Origin: Adhaeribacter aerolatus
GTDB lineage: Bacteria; Bacteroidota; Bacteroidia; Cytophagales; Hymenobacteraceae
Length of the DNA: 64,000 bases
Assembly: GCF_007991635.1 (NCBI RefSeq)
Contig: NZ_BJYS01000005.1
Span: 1 to 64,000, forward strand
Reading direction: 5' to 3'
The position numbers were made by a program, and so were the translations under genes. Below, one piece after another: positions 55,172 through 64,000 of this stretch. A model generated the notes under the pieces. It worked only from the letters and a program-made list of their open reading frames with translations. It made no database searches and was not told the origin of the DNA. Numbering within the stretch: position 1 is the stretch's first letter; every line of letters begins with the position of its first letter.

Positions 55172-58100
55172 TTAAAATGTGACGGATAAACCCAGATTTA
55201 GGCTTTTCAGCAGGGGGTAATTATAACCATCACCAGCATTGGAACTGGTAAACAACTGGTCCGAGGGAGCGGTTGCATTCTCCACATCCACATTATCCAG
55301 TATCCGGTAAAGCGGCGACCAGGTCCAGAGGTTTTCGCCGGACAGGAATACCCGGCCACCTTTTACTACTTTTAGGCGGGCTACCAAACTCGGCGACAAG
55401 TTGTAGCCTATCTGGATATTTTTCAGGCGTACATAGGCCGCATTCATTACATATTTGGTCTGCTGCTCCCGTAAGGTGCCACCACTCCGGTTAGCCAACC
55501 GCGATACGTATCTCGGGAAAAAGGAATCCGGATTCTCGGGCGACCAGATGATGCCTTCTTCTAAGTGCCATTTAGGAATATCGCCGTACGGCCGGTTATA
55601 CTGTCCCCAGAACACATTCGATTCAGCCAGCGGGTACCAATCCTGCTTGCCAACGCCCTGAAAAAATGCAGAGACAAAAAAGTTGCTCCAATCGGCACCC
55701 AGGTTTATGCCGTAGGTGTAACGCGGGGCATTATTACCAATAATTACCCGGTCGCCAGGATTAGCTACGGTGTTGTCGCCGGGGCTAATTTTACCGTCGC
55801 CATTTACATCTTTAAATTTAATATCGCCGGGTAAGTATTCGCCCCTGGAGGTAGAAAGAAATAAACTTTGGTTAGCATGGCTTTTAATTTCATCGGCCGA
55901 AGTAAAAAAGCCTTCGGTTACATATCCCCACATCTCGCCCACCTGCATGCCTTCGTAATAATCATTCAGGAATTTATTGGGGTTATTGTATTTTAATATT
56001 TTAGCCTTGTTATCGGCCAGATTAAAACCAACCCGGTAATTAAATGGCTTAGAACCAACCGAAAACTGATCGCGCCAGTTTAGGGTGAATTCCCAACCGG
56101 TGGTTCTTAAATCGGCATAATTGCCCTTGGGTGAAGTAGCACCGAAAATGGCAGGCAAAGTCATGCCAATGGTGTACATATCGGTTGTTTCCCGAACATA
56201 GGCATCGCCGGAGAACTGTAACTTACCCGAAACCATGGCCAGGTCGGCCCCAATATTCTTGGTAGTGGCAGTTTCCCAGGTAAGGCCGCTGGGCAGTACG
56301 GTTGGCCGGCTGGTTTTCTGGGGCAGGATGCCGTTCAGGATGCGGCCGGATTGCGAGATGTTAAAGGTTTCCTGAAAGGCATACGAGTTGATATTACCAT
56401 TACCCAGCGAACCATAAGAAGCCCGGAATTTTAAATCTGACACAATATTATCGGGCACCGGCCAGAATGGCTCCTGCGAAACGCGCCAGCCTACCGAAAC
56501 CGAAGGGAAAAAGGCATATCTCTCGTTAGCAGGAAATTTAGAAGAACCATCGTAGCGTCCGTTAAATTCTACCAGGTACCGGTCGCCAAAAATATAGTTT
56601 AGCCGCGAAAAACCACCAAAAATCTGCCATCTTTCGTAACCACCGCTGGTCAGAATAGATTGGCCTAATGCTAAATTTATATCGGTAGCATCTTCAAAAA
56701 TAAGCCCGTTCCGCTGCGTTAAGTTGCGCTGAAACGTAGACTGCTCGTAGTTGGTACCCACCATTGCTTTAAAATAATGCTTTTCCCGGAAGGTATTTTC
56801 GTACTCGGCATACAGGTTAGAAGCATTATAATTGGTCCGGTCGTTCACATTCCGGATGTCGTTGTACTGGGTACCCACGTACTCAACTACGCCGGGGGCC
56901 GTGCTGTAAGGCACCTGCACCCGTTTGGTAAATTCATCCTGGAATATTTTCTGGAATGTAAAATTACCAATTACCCGGATTTGGTTCTGGAATACTTTTG
57001 ATTCAAAACCAGTGGTATTCCGAAGAATGCTTCTGCGGGTGTCGATGCCGTTTTTACCGTAATAGAAATCGCCAACAGTATAGGCTGCCGAGTGGGTAAG
57101 CGTTCCATCGGGGTTAAGCATGGGGGCCAGCACATGGCCTTCATCGGCAATATTCCGCCAGATACCGGAGCCCTCACCTACGTTTAATGGGTTGTGATAA
57201 TCCCGGTTCGAATAATCAAAATTGTTGTTTACTTGCAACCAAGGGAACAGTTCGATAGCCCCTCTGGCCCGGAGATTATACGTTTTGAAATCATCTGAAT
57301 TATAACGGAATAAACCTTCCTGCCCCAGAAAACGCCCCGAGATGGCGAAATTAGCTTTATCGGTACTTCTGGATAATGAAATATTATGCTGATTGGTAAA
57401 AAGTTGGTCTTTGTACAAATGTTTATACCAATCGGTATTTTCATAATATACATATCTGCCATCGGGACCAACTTCGGTCTTGGGCAGACTGGGGTCCTTG
57501 GATCTTCTTTCCAGTTCCTTTAAATATTCCTGCGAAAAAGTTAAAGTTTTATTTACATTTTGCGGGTAGGTCCCCTCCCAATTATAAAAAGACTCGTTAA
57601 ATTTTGTAGCCCATAAAAAGCCATCGGTAACATAATTGGGTAGTACAGTAGGTTCTTTGGTACCAAAAGTGGCATCGTAAGTAACCGCAAAAGCATCTTT
57701 AGCGGGTGTTTTTGTAGTAATCAGCACCACGCCAAAAGCGCCCCGGGCACCGTAAATAGCCGCCGAAGCCGCGTCTTTCAGCACCGAAATAGAGGCAATA
57801 TCGTTGGGGTTAAGCATACTGGGATCACCTTCCACACCATCTATCAGAATTAGCGCATTGCCGCCCTGCCCAATAGAAGTAGTTCCCCGGATGTTGATAT
57901 TAGGCGAAGCATTGGGTTTTCCTTCAACCATGCGGATGTTTACGTTGGGCAATACGCCCTGCAAACCTTGGGTTGCGTTGGGGAGCGGCCGATTCTCAAA
58001 TGTTTCGCTGCCTATCTGGTCTACTGCACCCGTTAAGTTACCTTTTTTCTGGGTACCATAACCCACCACTACCACTTCTTCCAACGATTTGGCATCGGGC

Positions 58101-58414
58101 AGCAACTTAATATTTATGACAGTACGGTTATTAATAGGTACTTCCTGGGTTGTAAAACCTATAAAAGAAACTACTAGCATATTAGAACCGCTGGGCACTT
58201 GCAAGGCAAAATTACCTTCAGGATTGGTGGTAGTACCAGTATTAGTACCTTTTACTAATACTGTTACCCCCGGAAGCCCTTCTCCCATTTCGCCGGTAAC
58301 TTTACCAGTAACATTTTGTACTTGTTGAGAAATGGCAGCTATACTGTAACATAAAGCCCACATTAACAACAAACCGGGTTTCCATTTAAAAAAAGGTAGA
58401 GTAGTTTTTTTCAT
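55172..58414 (-). CDS. SusC/RagA-type TonB-dependent importer, phosphohydrolase block
   Basis: 1080 residues. Signal peptide to about 30, then a carboxypeptidase-regulatory-like domain (VTGKVTGEMGEGLPGVTVLV, SFIGFTTQEVPI), TonB box EEVVVVGYGTQ near 112-122 and a plug with LQGVLPNVNI, INIRGTTSI, LILIDGVEG, SVLKDAASAAIYGARG and GVVLITTK. The barrel ends in LKSLNLGLSVTF with terminal Phe. It directly precedes its SusD partner and follows the metallophosphoesterase gene by 180 bases. Confidence 0.95.
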   Translation of the reverse strand: MKKTTLPFFKWKPGLLLMWALCYSIAAISQQVQNVTGKVTGEMGEGLPGVTVLVKGTNTGTTTNPEGNFALQVPSGSNMLVVSFIGFTTQEVPINNRTVINIKLLPDAKSLEEVVVVGYGTQKKGNLTGAVDQIGSETFENRPLPNATQGLQGVLPNVNIRMVEGKPNASPNINIRGTTSIGQGGNALILIDGVEGDPSMLNPNDIASISVLKDAASAAIYGARGAFGVVLITTKTPAKDAFAVTYDATFGTKEPTVLPNYVTDGFLWATKFNESFYNWEGTYPQNVNKTLTFSQEYLKELERRSKDPSLPKTEVGPDGRYVYYENTDWYKHLYKDQLFTNQHNISLSRSTDKANFAISGRFLGQEGLFRYNSDDFKTYNLRARGAIELFPWLQVNNNFDYSNRDYHNPLNVGEGSGIWRNIADEGHVLAPMLNPDGTLTHSAAYTVGDFYYGKNGIDTRRSILRNTTGFESKVFQNQIRVIGNFTFQKIFQDEFTKRVQVPYSTAPGVVEYVGTQYNDIRNVNDRTNYNASNLYAEYENTFREKHYFKAMVGTNYEQSTFQRNLTQRNGLIFEDATDINLALGQSILTSGGYERWQIFGGFSRLNYIFGDRYLVEFNGRYDGSSKFPANERYAFFPSVSVGWRVSQEPFWPVPDNIVSDLKFRASYGSLGNGNINSYAFQETFNISQSGRILNGILPQKTSRPTVLPSGLTWETATTKNIGADLAMVSGKLQFSGDAYVRETTDMYTIGMTLPAIFGATSPKGNYADLRTTGWEFTLNWRDQFSVGSKPFNYRVGFNLADNKAKILKYNNPNKFLNDYYEGMQVGEMWGYVTEGFFTSADEIKSHANQSLFLSTSRGEYLPGDIKFKDVNGDGKISPGDNTVANPGDRVIIGNNAPRYTYGINLGADWSNFFVSAFFQGVGKQDWYPLAESNVFWGQYNRPYGDIPKWHLEEGIIWSPENPDSFFPRYVSRLANRSGGTLREQQTKYVMNAAYVRLKNIQIGYNLSPSLVARLKVVKGGRVFLSGENLWTWSPLYRILDNVDVENATAPSDQLFTSSNAGDGYNYPLLKSLNLGLSVTF

Positions 58415-58594
58415 AGAGCATAAATTTTTATTAATCTTAATTTCTTCCAGGTTTTAGCAGACACTCCTGCATGTTCAGATAAGGACACGTTTTTTATTTT
58501 AAAATAATCTTAAACAACTTATTATAATTTTTATATAATAGTATTTTTGAAGGCAACTTGTGCACAAAATAAGCCTTCTAAAGGCCTCTCGCTT

Positions 58595-59851
58595 CTATTT
58601 AAGCAATTCAAAATAATCAATTTTTTCATTATTTTCATTGTAAACTTCGTACATAATGCGTCTTCCTTGTATTTTCATTATAGCGAAATTGTACATTTTA
58701 GCCGAAGAAGTGAAAACCATAGATGGCATATTGCTCCCGCCTAAACCTTGCGGTGAGCCACCAGCAGTACCATTAGTAATATAAACAGTGCCATTCGGGT
58801 TTTTATAAACATGCTTATTGGTTAATGGTATAACCTGATTTGCCCGGATAGCTTTATGACGTTCGTATACATGCCGATGTCCGGCCAGGGCTAAATCAAC
58901 TTTATACTTATCTAATAAAGGTGTAATATGTTCCTGCCAGCCTTTCACATGACTCCAACCAAAAGAATAAAGCGGGTGATGCATATAAATGACAATCCAG
59001 GTAATATTTTTATCCTGCCGGGCTTTCGCCAGATCAGCTTCCAGCCACTGGTATTCCGCTGAACCTTTTGCATACCGCCAATTGGTCTGCTTAGCTTCTT
59101 CTACCCCTTTGGCATGACCCGAATTAATAGCGACAAAATGTGTATTGCCGTAGTTAAACGAGTAATCCGTGTCCTTACCAGGCAAATTAAATAAATCGTA
59201 AAAAATTGGGAAAGGCTCCTGGAAACCAGATTCGTCTAACTCATTATTTACATCGTGATTGCCCGGCACCGGCATAAAAGGAGCAATAACATTAATGGGT
59301 TGCGTGGTCTGGAACAGCCGTTGCCAGCTTGGTACCAGCGAGCCAGTATTTACAATATCACCCATGTGTATGGTAAACTGCACCGGGTATTTACGCATTT
59401 GCTGCACAATGGCATCTGTCTTCTCAAATTGGGTATTAAATTCATTATCCTGCGTGTCGCCCCACGCCCCTACTATAAATTCCTTCTGGCTGCCTAATGG
59501 CGGTGCAGTTTTAAAAGAGTAAACGTCACTCCAGCCATCCTGGTCAGAGCCACATTGGTAAAAATAAGTGGTATTGGCTTTCAGGTTATTTAAACTTGCG
59601 TGATAGATATACATTTTACCATCGGCCAGAAATTTATTTATAGCGGGTTGGGCCAGATTTAGCTTTTTATCGGTGCCATATTTTACCCGGCTTTGGGTCT
59701 GATTCTCACTTGCCCAGGTTACTACCATGGTGTTGGCAGCGGCATTTTTTTCCGAACTGTTCCAACTCAAATGGATCTGCTGTGGCTGGGCAAAAGAAGC
59801 AGTAACATTTCCCAGCACTACCAGAATAAACAGAATTAAATATTTTTGCAT
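58595..59851 (-). CDS. Purple-acid-phosphatase-like secreted metallophosphoesterase
   Basis: 418 residues with a signal peptide ending FAQ at about 22. A fibronectin-III-like N-terminal domain (about 25-118, IHLSWNSS, MVVTWAS, TTYFYQCGSD) precedes the metallophosphatase domain: GAWGDTQ with Asp132, MGDIVNTG with Asp165, PGNHDVN at 196-202, YMHHPLYSFG and GHRHVYER. The architecture is that of purple acid phosphatases, but the tyrosine of the GDxxY motif is replaced by Asn168, so the purple charge-transfer centre is not expected. It lies between two SusCD pairs on one strand. Confidence 0.9.
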   Translation of the reverse strand: MQKYLILFILVVLGNVTASFAQPQQIHLSWNSSEKNAAANTMVVTWASENQTQSRVKYGTDKKLNLAQPAINKFLADGKMYIYHASLNNLKANTTYFYQCGSDQDGWSDVYSFKTAPPLGSQKEFIVGAWGDTQDNEFNTQFEKTDAIVQQMRKYPVQFTIHMGDIVNTGSLVPSWQRLFQTTQPINVIAPFMPVPGNHDVNNELDESGFQEPFPIFYDLFNLPGKDTDYSFNYGNTHFVAINSGHAKGVEEAKQTNWRYAKGSAEYQWLEADLAKARQDKNITWIVIYMHHPLYSFGWSHVKGWQEHITPLLDKYKVDLALAGHRHVYERHKAIRANQVIPLTNKHVYKNPNGTVYITNGTAGGSPQGLGGSNMPSMVFTSSAKMYNFAIMKIQGRRIMYEVYNENNEKIDYFELLK

Positions 59852-59870
59852 GATTTATAAGTATTTTATC

Positions 59871-59936
59871 AAGGCAACCGCACAAACCTAAGCCAGCCAT
59901 GGATTGTCTGGTATTCATTTTTCGTACGGTTGCCTT
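59871..59936 (-). terminator. Hairpin between the second SusD and the metallophosphoesterase
   Basis: aaggcaaccg at 59871-59880 is perfectly complementary to cggttgcctt at 59927-59936. It separates the upstream SusCD transcript from the metallophosphoesterase gene. Confidence 0.55.
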
Positions 59937-60017
59937 ATAATTTTACAAGAAGGTAATTCAAATATATGGTATTCAGAAACCGGCAGGAACTGGCCAAATC
60001 CGCCCCTAGTTGCGAAA

Positions 60018-61523
60018 TTATTGCCAGCCTATATTTTGCGGTTTAAGATTAGGATTTGCATCCAATTCGCTCTGCGGTATCGGCCACAACATGTACTGCT
60101 CATTAAATATTACCCCGCTTTCATTCCGGTACACCAAAGCATCTTCAAAATGGCCTGTTTTTAAATTATAAACCTTCCGGGTGCGCTGAATATCAAAATA
60201 AGCTTTATTCTCGAATGCCAGCTCATGATAGCGTTCGCGCCAGATGGCCTCCCTGAATTCCTCTTTTGTTAAACCGGCGAGAGGTGGCAAATTTGCCCTT
60301 TTACGGATCAGGTTAACGGCATCGTAAGCGGCCTGGCTAGGGCCATTTACCTCATTAGAGGCTTCTGCAAAAGTTAAAAGAACTTCCGGGTAACGAAGAA
60401 TCGTAAAGTTTTGGTCTTCATTGGCATCTCCCCCGGAGCCGGCAGCCTCTACCAACCAATATTTATACAAAGCATATTCGCCAAACTGAATAATAGCGGA
60501 GCTGTTCTTTTTAGTGTATTGCGTAAAAAAGAATTGTTTCTCCTGGGCTCTTTTATCATTAGGCTCGTACGATTTTACAAATTCGCTTCTGGGCATAAGA
60601 GCCCCATATTCATCTAAAAGAGAAATGCCTATTTTTGATGGTGAGATAGCTTTTATTATATCATTGGTTCTTATTCCTGTTTGGTATTGAACCTGAAAAA
60701 TCAGTTCGCCCTGGTTTTTGTGAGCCCTGTCGTGTAAGAAATAATAATCTGTAAATAAGCTATACCATCCTGCGTCTATAACTTCTTTAGCCTTATCTGC
60801 GGCTAGGGTGTAGTAAGCTGCCCCTTTATTTAAGGGTTTCCCGGCCATTGTTAAATAAACACTGGCCAGTAATGATTTTACGGCGCCTAAAGATGCTTTA
60901 CCTTTTTTGTCGGTATTGGGCATTCCCGACTTCTCAGCGGCTTGCAAATCGCTTACTACTAGCTCATACACCTTTTCTTTCGGCGAACGCATGGGATAAA
61001 GATCAGGACTGGTAAAATTTATGGCATCTGTAATTAAAGGAATATCGCCGTAAAGCCTTACTAAATAATAATAGTACAACGCCCTCAGAAAATAAGCTTC
61101 TCCCAGTAAAGAATTCTTAGTCTGTTCGTTCATTGTTATGGCCGGAATGCGGTTGATAGCAACATTAGCATTGGCGATGCCATTGTAAAAACCAACCCAC
61201 ACGGTTTTAAACACCGGCTCTATAGCTGAATTGTTATGACGAATTAAACCATTATTATATAAACTCTGGCCAAGGGTAGTAGCATGACCTACCGGAAACT
61301 CAATGGAGGTCCAGGGCGACTCGCCATAGTTAGCATTGGCAGAGGTAAGCATGTGTAAGGTGGGATAAATGCCATTTACTGCTGCTTGCGCCTGGGCCTC
61401 GGTGGTAAAATAATTTTCGAGGGTAAGAGCCGATAAGTTTTGCTCATCCAGAAAATCCTTTTTGCAACCCGTTATAAAAGATATAAGCACTATTATTAAT
61501 GCTGTTTTATTTATGCTTCTCAT
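60018..61523 (-). CDS. SusD/RagB-type lipoprotein, right-hand pair
   Basis: 501 residues; lipobox Cys20 in SFITGCKKDFLDEQ. NSLLGEAYFLRALYYYYLVRLYGDIP near 136-161 is the SusD core helix pair, and RYPEVLLTFAEASNEV, WRERYHELAFENKAYFDIQR and the final NPNLKPQNIGWQ are standard SusD C-terminal blocks. It starts 34 bases after its SusC partner. Confidence 0.95.
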   Translation of the reverse strand: MRSINKTALIIVLISFITGCKKDFLDEQNLSALTLENYFTTEAQAQAAVNGIYPTLHMLTSANANYGESPWTSIEFPVGHATTLGQSLYNNGLIRHNNSAIEPVFKTVWVGFYNGIANANVAINRIPAITMNEQTKNSLLGEAYFLRALYYYYLVRLYGDIPLITDAINFTSPDLYPMRSPKEKVYELVVSDLQAAEKSGMPNTDKKGKASLGAVKSLLASVYLTMAGKPLNKGAAYYTLAADKAKEVIDAGWYSLFTDYYFLHDRAHKNQGELIFQVQYQTGIRTNDIIKAISPSKIGISLLDEYGALMPRSEFVKSYEPNDKRAQEKQFFFTQYTKKNSSAIIQFGEYALYKYWLVEAAGSGGDANEDQNFTILRYPEVLLTFAEASNEVNGPSQAAYDAVNLIRKRANLPPLAGLTKEEFREAIWRERYHELAFENKAYFDIQRTRKVYNLKTGHFEDALVYRNESGVIFNEQYMLWPIPQSELDANPNLKPQNIGWQ

Positions 61524-61557
61524 ATTAATTTCTCTAATAAATTATTTAGAATACAGG

Positions 61558-64000
61558 CTAGAAGTTAACATTCAGGCCAGCCATAAATGTCCGGGGTTTA
61601 GGATATTCATAATAAGTAAATCCTTGCGAGAAGGAAAACTCTTCATATGTGGTCACTTCGGGGTCATAGCCGAAATATTTCGTTTTCAGGAAGAAATTTT
61701 GACCGGAAGCATAAATCCTCAGATTGTTTAACCCAATTTTAGAAGTAATGGATTGGGGAAGGGTATAACCCAAAACCACGTTTTTTCCGCGAATAAAAGA
61801 CCCATCTGAAACTTTGCGGCTATCCATATAATAATTATAACCGGCTGCAGTAGGTCTTACCTGTTCAAGTTCTGCATCCTGGTTTTCGGGGGTCCAAGCA
61901 TCTAAAACGGTGGCAAAACTGTTGGCAAGCCCCTGCCGCGCTTCACCGGAATTTCTGGCCTGGTTAAAAACATCATTGCCTTGCGAGAACTGAATTTCTA
62001 AAATGAAATCGAAATTTTTATACCGGAGGCTATTAGCAAAAGTGCCATACAGGTCAGGAATACCTTTACCTAAAATTACCCGGTCCAGCCCGGTAATAAC
62101 ACCATCGTTGTTAATATCCTTTATTCTTAAATCGCCTGGTTTTTGGCCATAAGTTGCGGCTTTATCGGCTTCGGCAGTGCCCCAAATGCCATCGCGTAAA
62201 TAACCATAAAAAGAACCGGCCGACTCTCCTACTCTCAGAATCAGTCCTTCTTTGGTACCATACAGAATATCTTCGTTATTAACCCCTAACGCCGTAATCT
62301 TATTTTTTAAAGTCGATATATTGAAATTAGTCGACCAGGAAAAAACCGAATTCCTGACATTGACAGTATTTAAGGAAAATTCGAAGCCTCTGTTTTCCAT
62401 GCTGCCAATATTTCTGGTTACTATCGTATAGCCGCTGGTAGCCGGCACTGGTGCATCATACAACAGGTCGTGGGTCTTTTTAACAAAATAATCTGCTTCA
62501 ACAGAAATCCTGTTATCTAATAATCCTAGATCTATACCAACATCAAATTGCGCTGTTTTTTCCCATTGCAATTCTGGATTAGCCAACCGGCCAATAGCCG
62601 AGCCGGACGCTCTAATACCACCAAAAATATAAGAATTGGTACTTAAGTTAGCTTGCGATTTATAGGAACCAATTTCAGAATTACCAGTAAGGCCATAACT
62701 TCCGCGTAATTTCAGGTTAGATATGGCACTGCTTTTCATTAAGAAATCTTCATTGGATATTCGCCAGGCAGCCGCAGCAGAAGGGAAAAAAGCGAATTTA
62801 TTATTTGCCCCGAACCTGGAAGATCCATCTGAACGCCCGGTTACCGTAAACAAATATCTTTCCTTAAAATTATAATTTAATCTACCAAAGTAAGATTGCA
62901 TTTGAAAAGCATTTGTCGAAGAATTGGGCGCCAAAGGAGTTGCACCGGCACCAAGGTTATTATAAGAATAATAATCATCGGGCATTACACTGGTTATAGC
63001 TGCCCAGTTCAGGCTGTTGCTTTTCTGAAGCTCAGTACCCAAAAGCATACTAATGGCGTGGTCTTCATTAATTACTTTATTATAATTTATTCGGTTCGAC
63101 CATTGCCAGAACTTAGATTCGCTGCTGGTAATTCTAGAATAGTTCTTGCCTAACCCACCCTGCAAATCGGATTTGGTAGTTTTAAAATAGGGGTTAATGT
63201 TGTTACCAATATTTACTCCTAGCGTAGAAGTAAATTCTAAATCCTTAATAATTTTGAAGTTGGCATAAGTGTTGCCATTAAAAACATTTGAGTTGTATAA
63301 TAAATTGTTTTCGTAAATCTGCGCTAAAGGATTATCCCCCTTTTCCAGGCCGGCATAATCACCGCGGTAACCATAAGTTCCATCGGCATGTTTATATGGT
63401 ATAAACGTTACCATTTCAACCAGTTGGCGCAGCGAATTATTTGAGCCAACATTTTCATCAACCCTCCTTTCGCGGTTATTAGCATAACTTAGGTTCATAC
63501 CTACTTTCAGCCAATTCTTCATTTGCTGATCTACCACCGCCCGTACATTATACCGTTTCTGAAAACTTTCTTTTACAATACCTTGTTCATCGGCATAACC
63601 TAAAAACAATCCGTAATTGGTTTTATCATCACCGCCTGTAAAAGATAAATTATGGCTTTGGCTAATAGCTTTTCTGGTAGTTATATCCTGCCAATCAACA
63701 TCGTATATGGGTTGCGGCACACCGTTTTCGTCCAGGGTAAAAAGCTCCCGGTTTCCAAGCGTATTATCAACCAGATAATTCTTCCTTTTCGTTACCGGAT
63801 TCGGGTACTTTCCGGCCGCAAAACCAGCCGGATCAAATTTTGGTGCATTCCTATATTGCTCCTCTTCAATAAATAAGAATTCTTTCGAATTCATTACATC
63901 GTATTTTCTATCATTAGGCAGGTAACCCAGGCTTACATAATTATCATAACCAACTAATTTGGCACCTTTTTTACCTCTTTTAGTAGTAACAATTATTACC
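61558..64000 (-). CDS. SusC/RagA-type TonB-dependent importer, partial at the right edge
   Basis: The reading frame is open from the stop at 61558 to the window end, so the 5' part of the gene is missing. The first visible residues are VIIVTTKRGKKGAKLVGYDN, the end of a SusC plug where GVVIITTKRG normally sits, so roughly the signal peptide, regulatory domain and most of the plug lie beyond the edge. The internal ATG at 63894 is not the true start. Barrel features include NLSFTGGDDKTNYGLFLGY, TGRSDGSSRFGANNKFAFFP and DLRIKDINNDGVITGLDR. It ends RTFMAGLNVNF. Confidence 0.93.
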   Translation of the reverse strand, partial: VIIVTTKRGKKGAKLVGYDNYVSLGYLPNDRKYDVMNSKEFLFIEEEQYRNAPKFDPAGFAAGKYPNPVTKRKNYLVDNTLGNRELFTLDENGVPQPIYDVDWQDITTRKAISQSHNLSFTGGDDKTNYGLFLGYADEQGIVKESFQKRYNVRAVVDQQMKNWLKVGMNLSYANNRERRVDENVGSNNSLRQLVEMVTFIPYKHADGTYGYRGDYAGLEKGDNPLAQIYENNLLYNSNVFNGNTYANFKIIKDLEFTSTLGVNIGNNINPYFKTTKSDLQGGLGKNYSRITSSESKFWQWSNRINYNKVINEDHAISMLLGTELQKSNSLNWAAITSVMPDDYYSYNNLGAGATPLAPNSSTNAFQMQSYFGRLNYNFKERYLFTVTGRSDGSSRFGANNKFAFFPSAAAAWRISNEDFLMKSSAISNLKLRGSYGLTGNSEIGSYKSQANLSTNSYIFGGIRASGSAIGRLANPELQWEKTAQFDVGIDLGLLDNRISVEADYFVKKTHDLLYDAPVPATSGYTIVTRNIGSMENRGFEFSLNTVNVRNSVFSWSTNFNISTLKNKITALGVNNEDILYGTKEGLILRVGESAGSFYGYLRDGIWGTAEADKAATYGQKPGDLRIKDINNDGVITGLDRVILGKGIPDLYGTFANSLRYKNFDFILEIQFSQGNDVFNQARNSGEARQGLANSFATVLDAWTPENQDAELEQVRPTAAGYNYYMDSRKVSDGSFIRGKNVVLGYTLPQSITSKIGLNNLRIYASGQNFFLKTKYFGYDPEVTTYEEFSFSQGFTYYEYPKPRTFMAGLNVNF

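Noticed and set aside
1-64000. CRISPR arrays, prophage, transposases or integrases
   Set aside because: No regularly spaced direct repeats and no recognisable mobility proteins were found on either strand.

Overview
The window reads as a stretch of chromosome from a Bacteroidota member, most likely order Cytophagales and plausibly a Hymenobacteraceae relative such as Adhaeribacter (inference). The supports are three SusC/SusD outer-membrane importer pairs, many secreted proteins and lipoproteins with Bacteroidota-style signal peptides, start sites without Shine-Dalgarno sequences, a 47-residue ribosomal protein Thx gene, an archaeal-type ProS, and several TAnnTTTG-like -7 elements. No tRNA, rRNA, CRISPR array, transposase, integrase or phage gene is seen.

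Layout. 0.1-14.5 kb, mostly minus strand: plsY, a 1756-residue secreted protein of unknown function, prmA, a small secreted DUF6150-type protein, tpiA, two tandem paralogous outer-membrane-like proteins, a sialate O-acetylesterase-type esterase and uvrA. 14.8-22.5 kb, plus strand: Thx, then a four-gene import cassette (SusC, SusD, zinc metallohydrolase lipoprotein, DUF4302 lipoprotein) closed by a terminator. 22.6-35.9 kb, mixed: OsmC-type peroxidase, divergent 3-hydroxyanthranilate dioxygenase and SDR genes, lipoproteins, a FadL-like porin, a Tyr/Arg-rich lipoprotein, proS, an OmpA/PD40 protein, a 2-oxoglutarate/Fe(II) oxygenase and a chromate transporter. 36.0-41.7 kb, minus strand: five nucleotide-sugar genes (UDP-sugar dehydrogenase, galE, rfbB, a WbpP-like epimerase, rfbA) that would supply precursors for O-antigen or capsule. 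41.9-50.3 kb, housekeeping: prmC, ribD, a free-methionine-sulfoxide reductase, psd, cdsA, a CPBP protease, dusB and two tandem EamA transporters. 50.4-64.0 kb, all minus strand: PafA alkaline phosphatase, a secreted endonuclease/exonuclease/phosphatase-fold enzyme, SusD and SusC, a secreted purple-acid-phosphatase-like metallophosphoesterase, and a second SusD and SusC. The last SusC runs off the right edge.

How the genes work together. The most interesting unit is the right-hand 13.5 kb, where two SusCD importers are interleaved with three exported phosphohydrolases and no glycosidase. This looks like a polysaccharide-utilisation-style locus adapted to phosphorus-containing substrates (inference). 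Other points of note are a nested palindromic, MITE-like element at 809-971, a 24-base leader element repeated in front of two divergent genes, a shared promoter-like 19-mer upstream of two unrelated minus-strand genes, an SDR without its catalytic Tyr/Lys, and long inverted repeats made of reiterated short words in several intergenic gaps.
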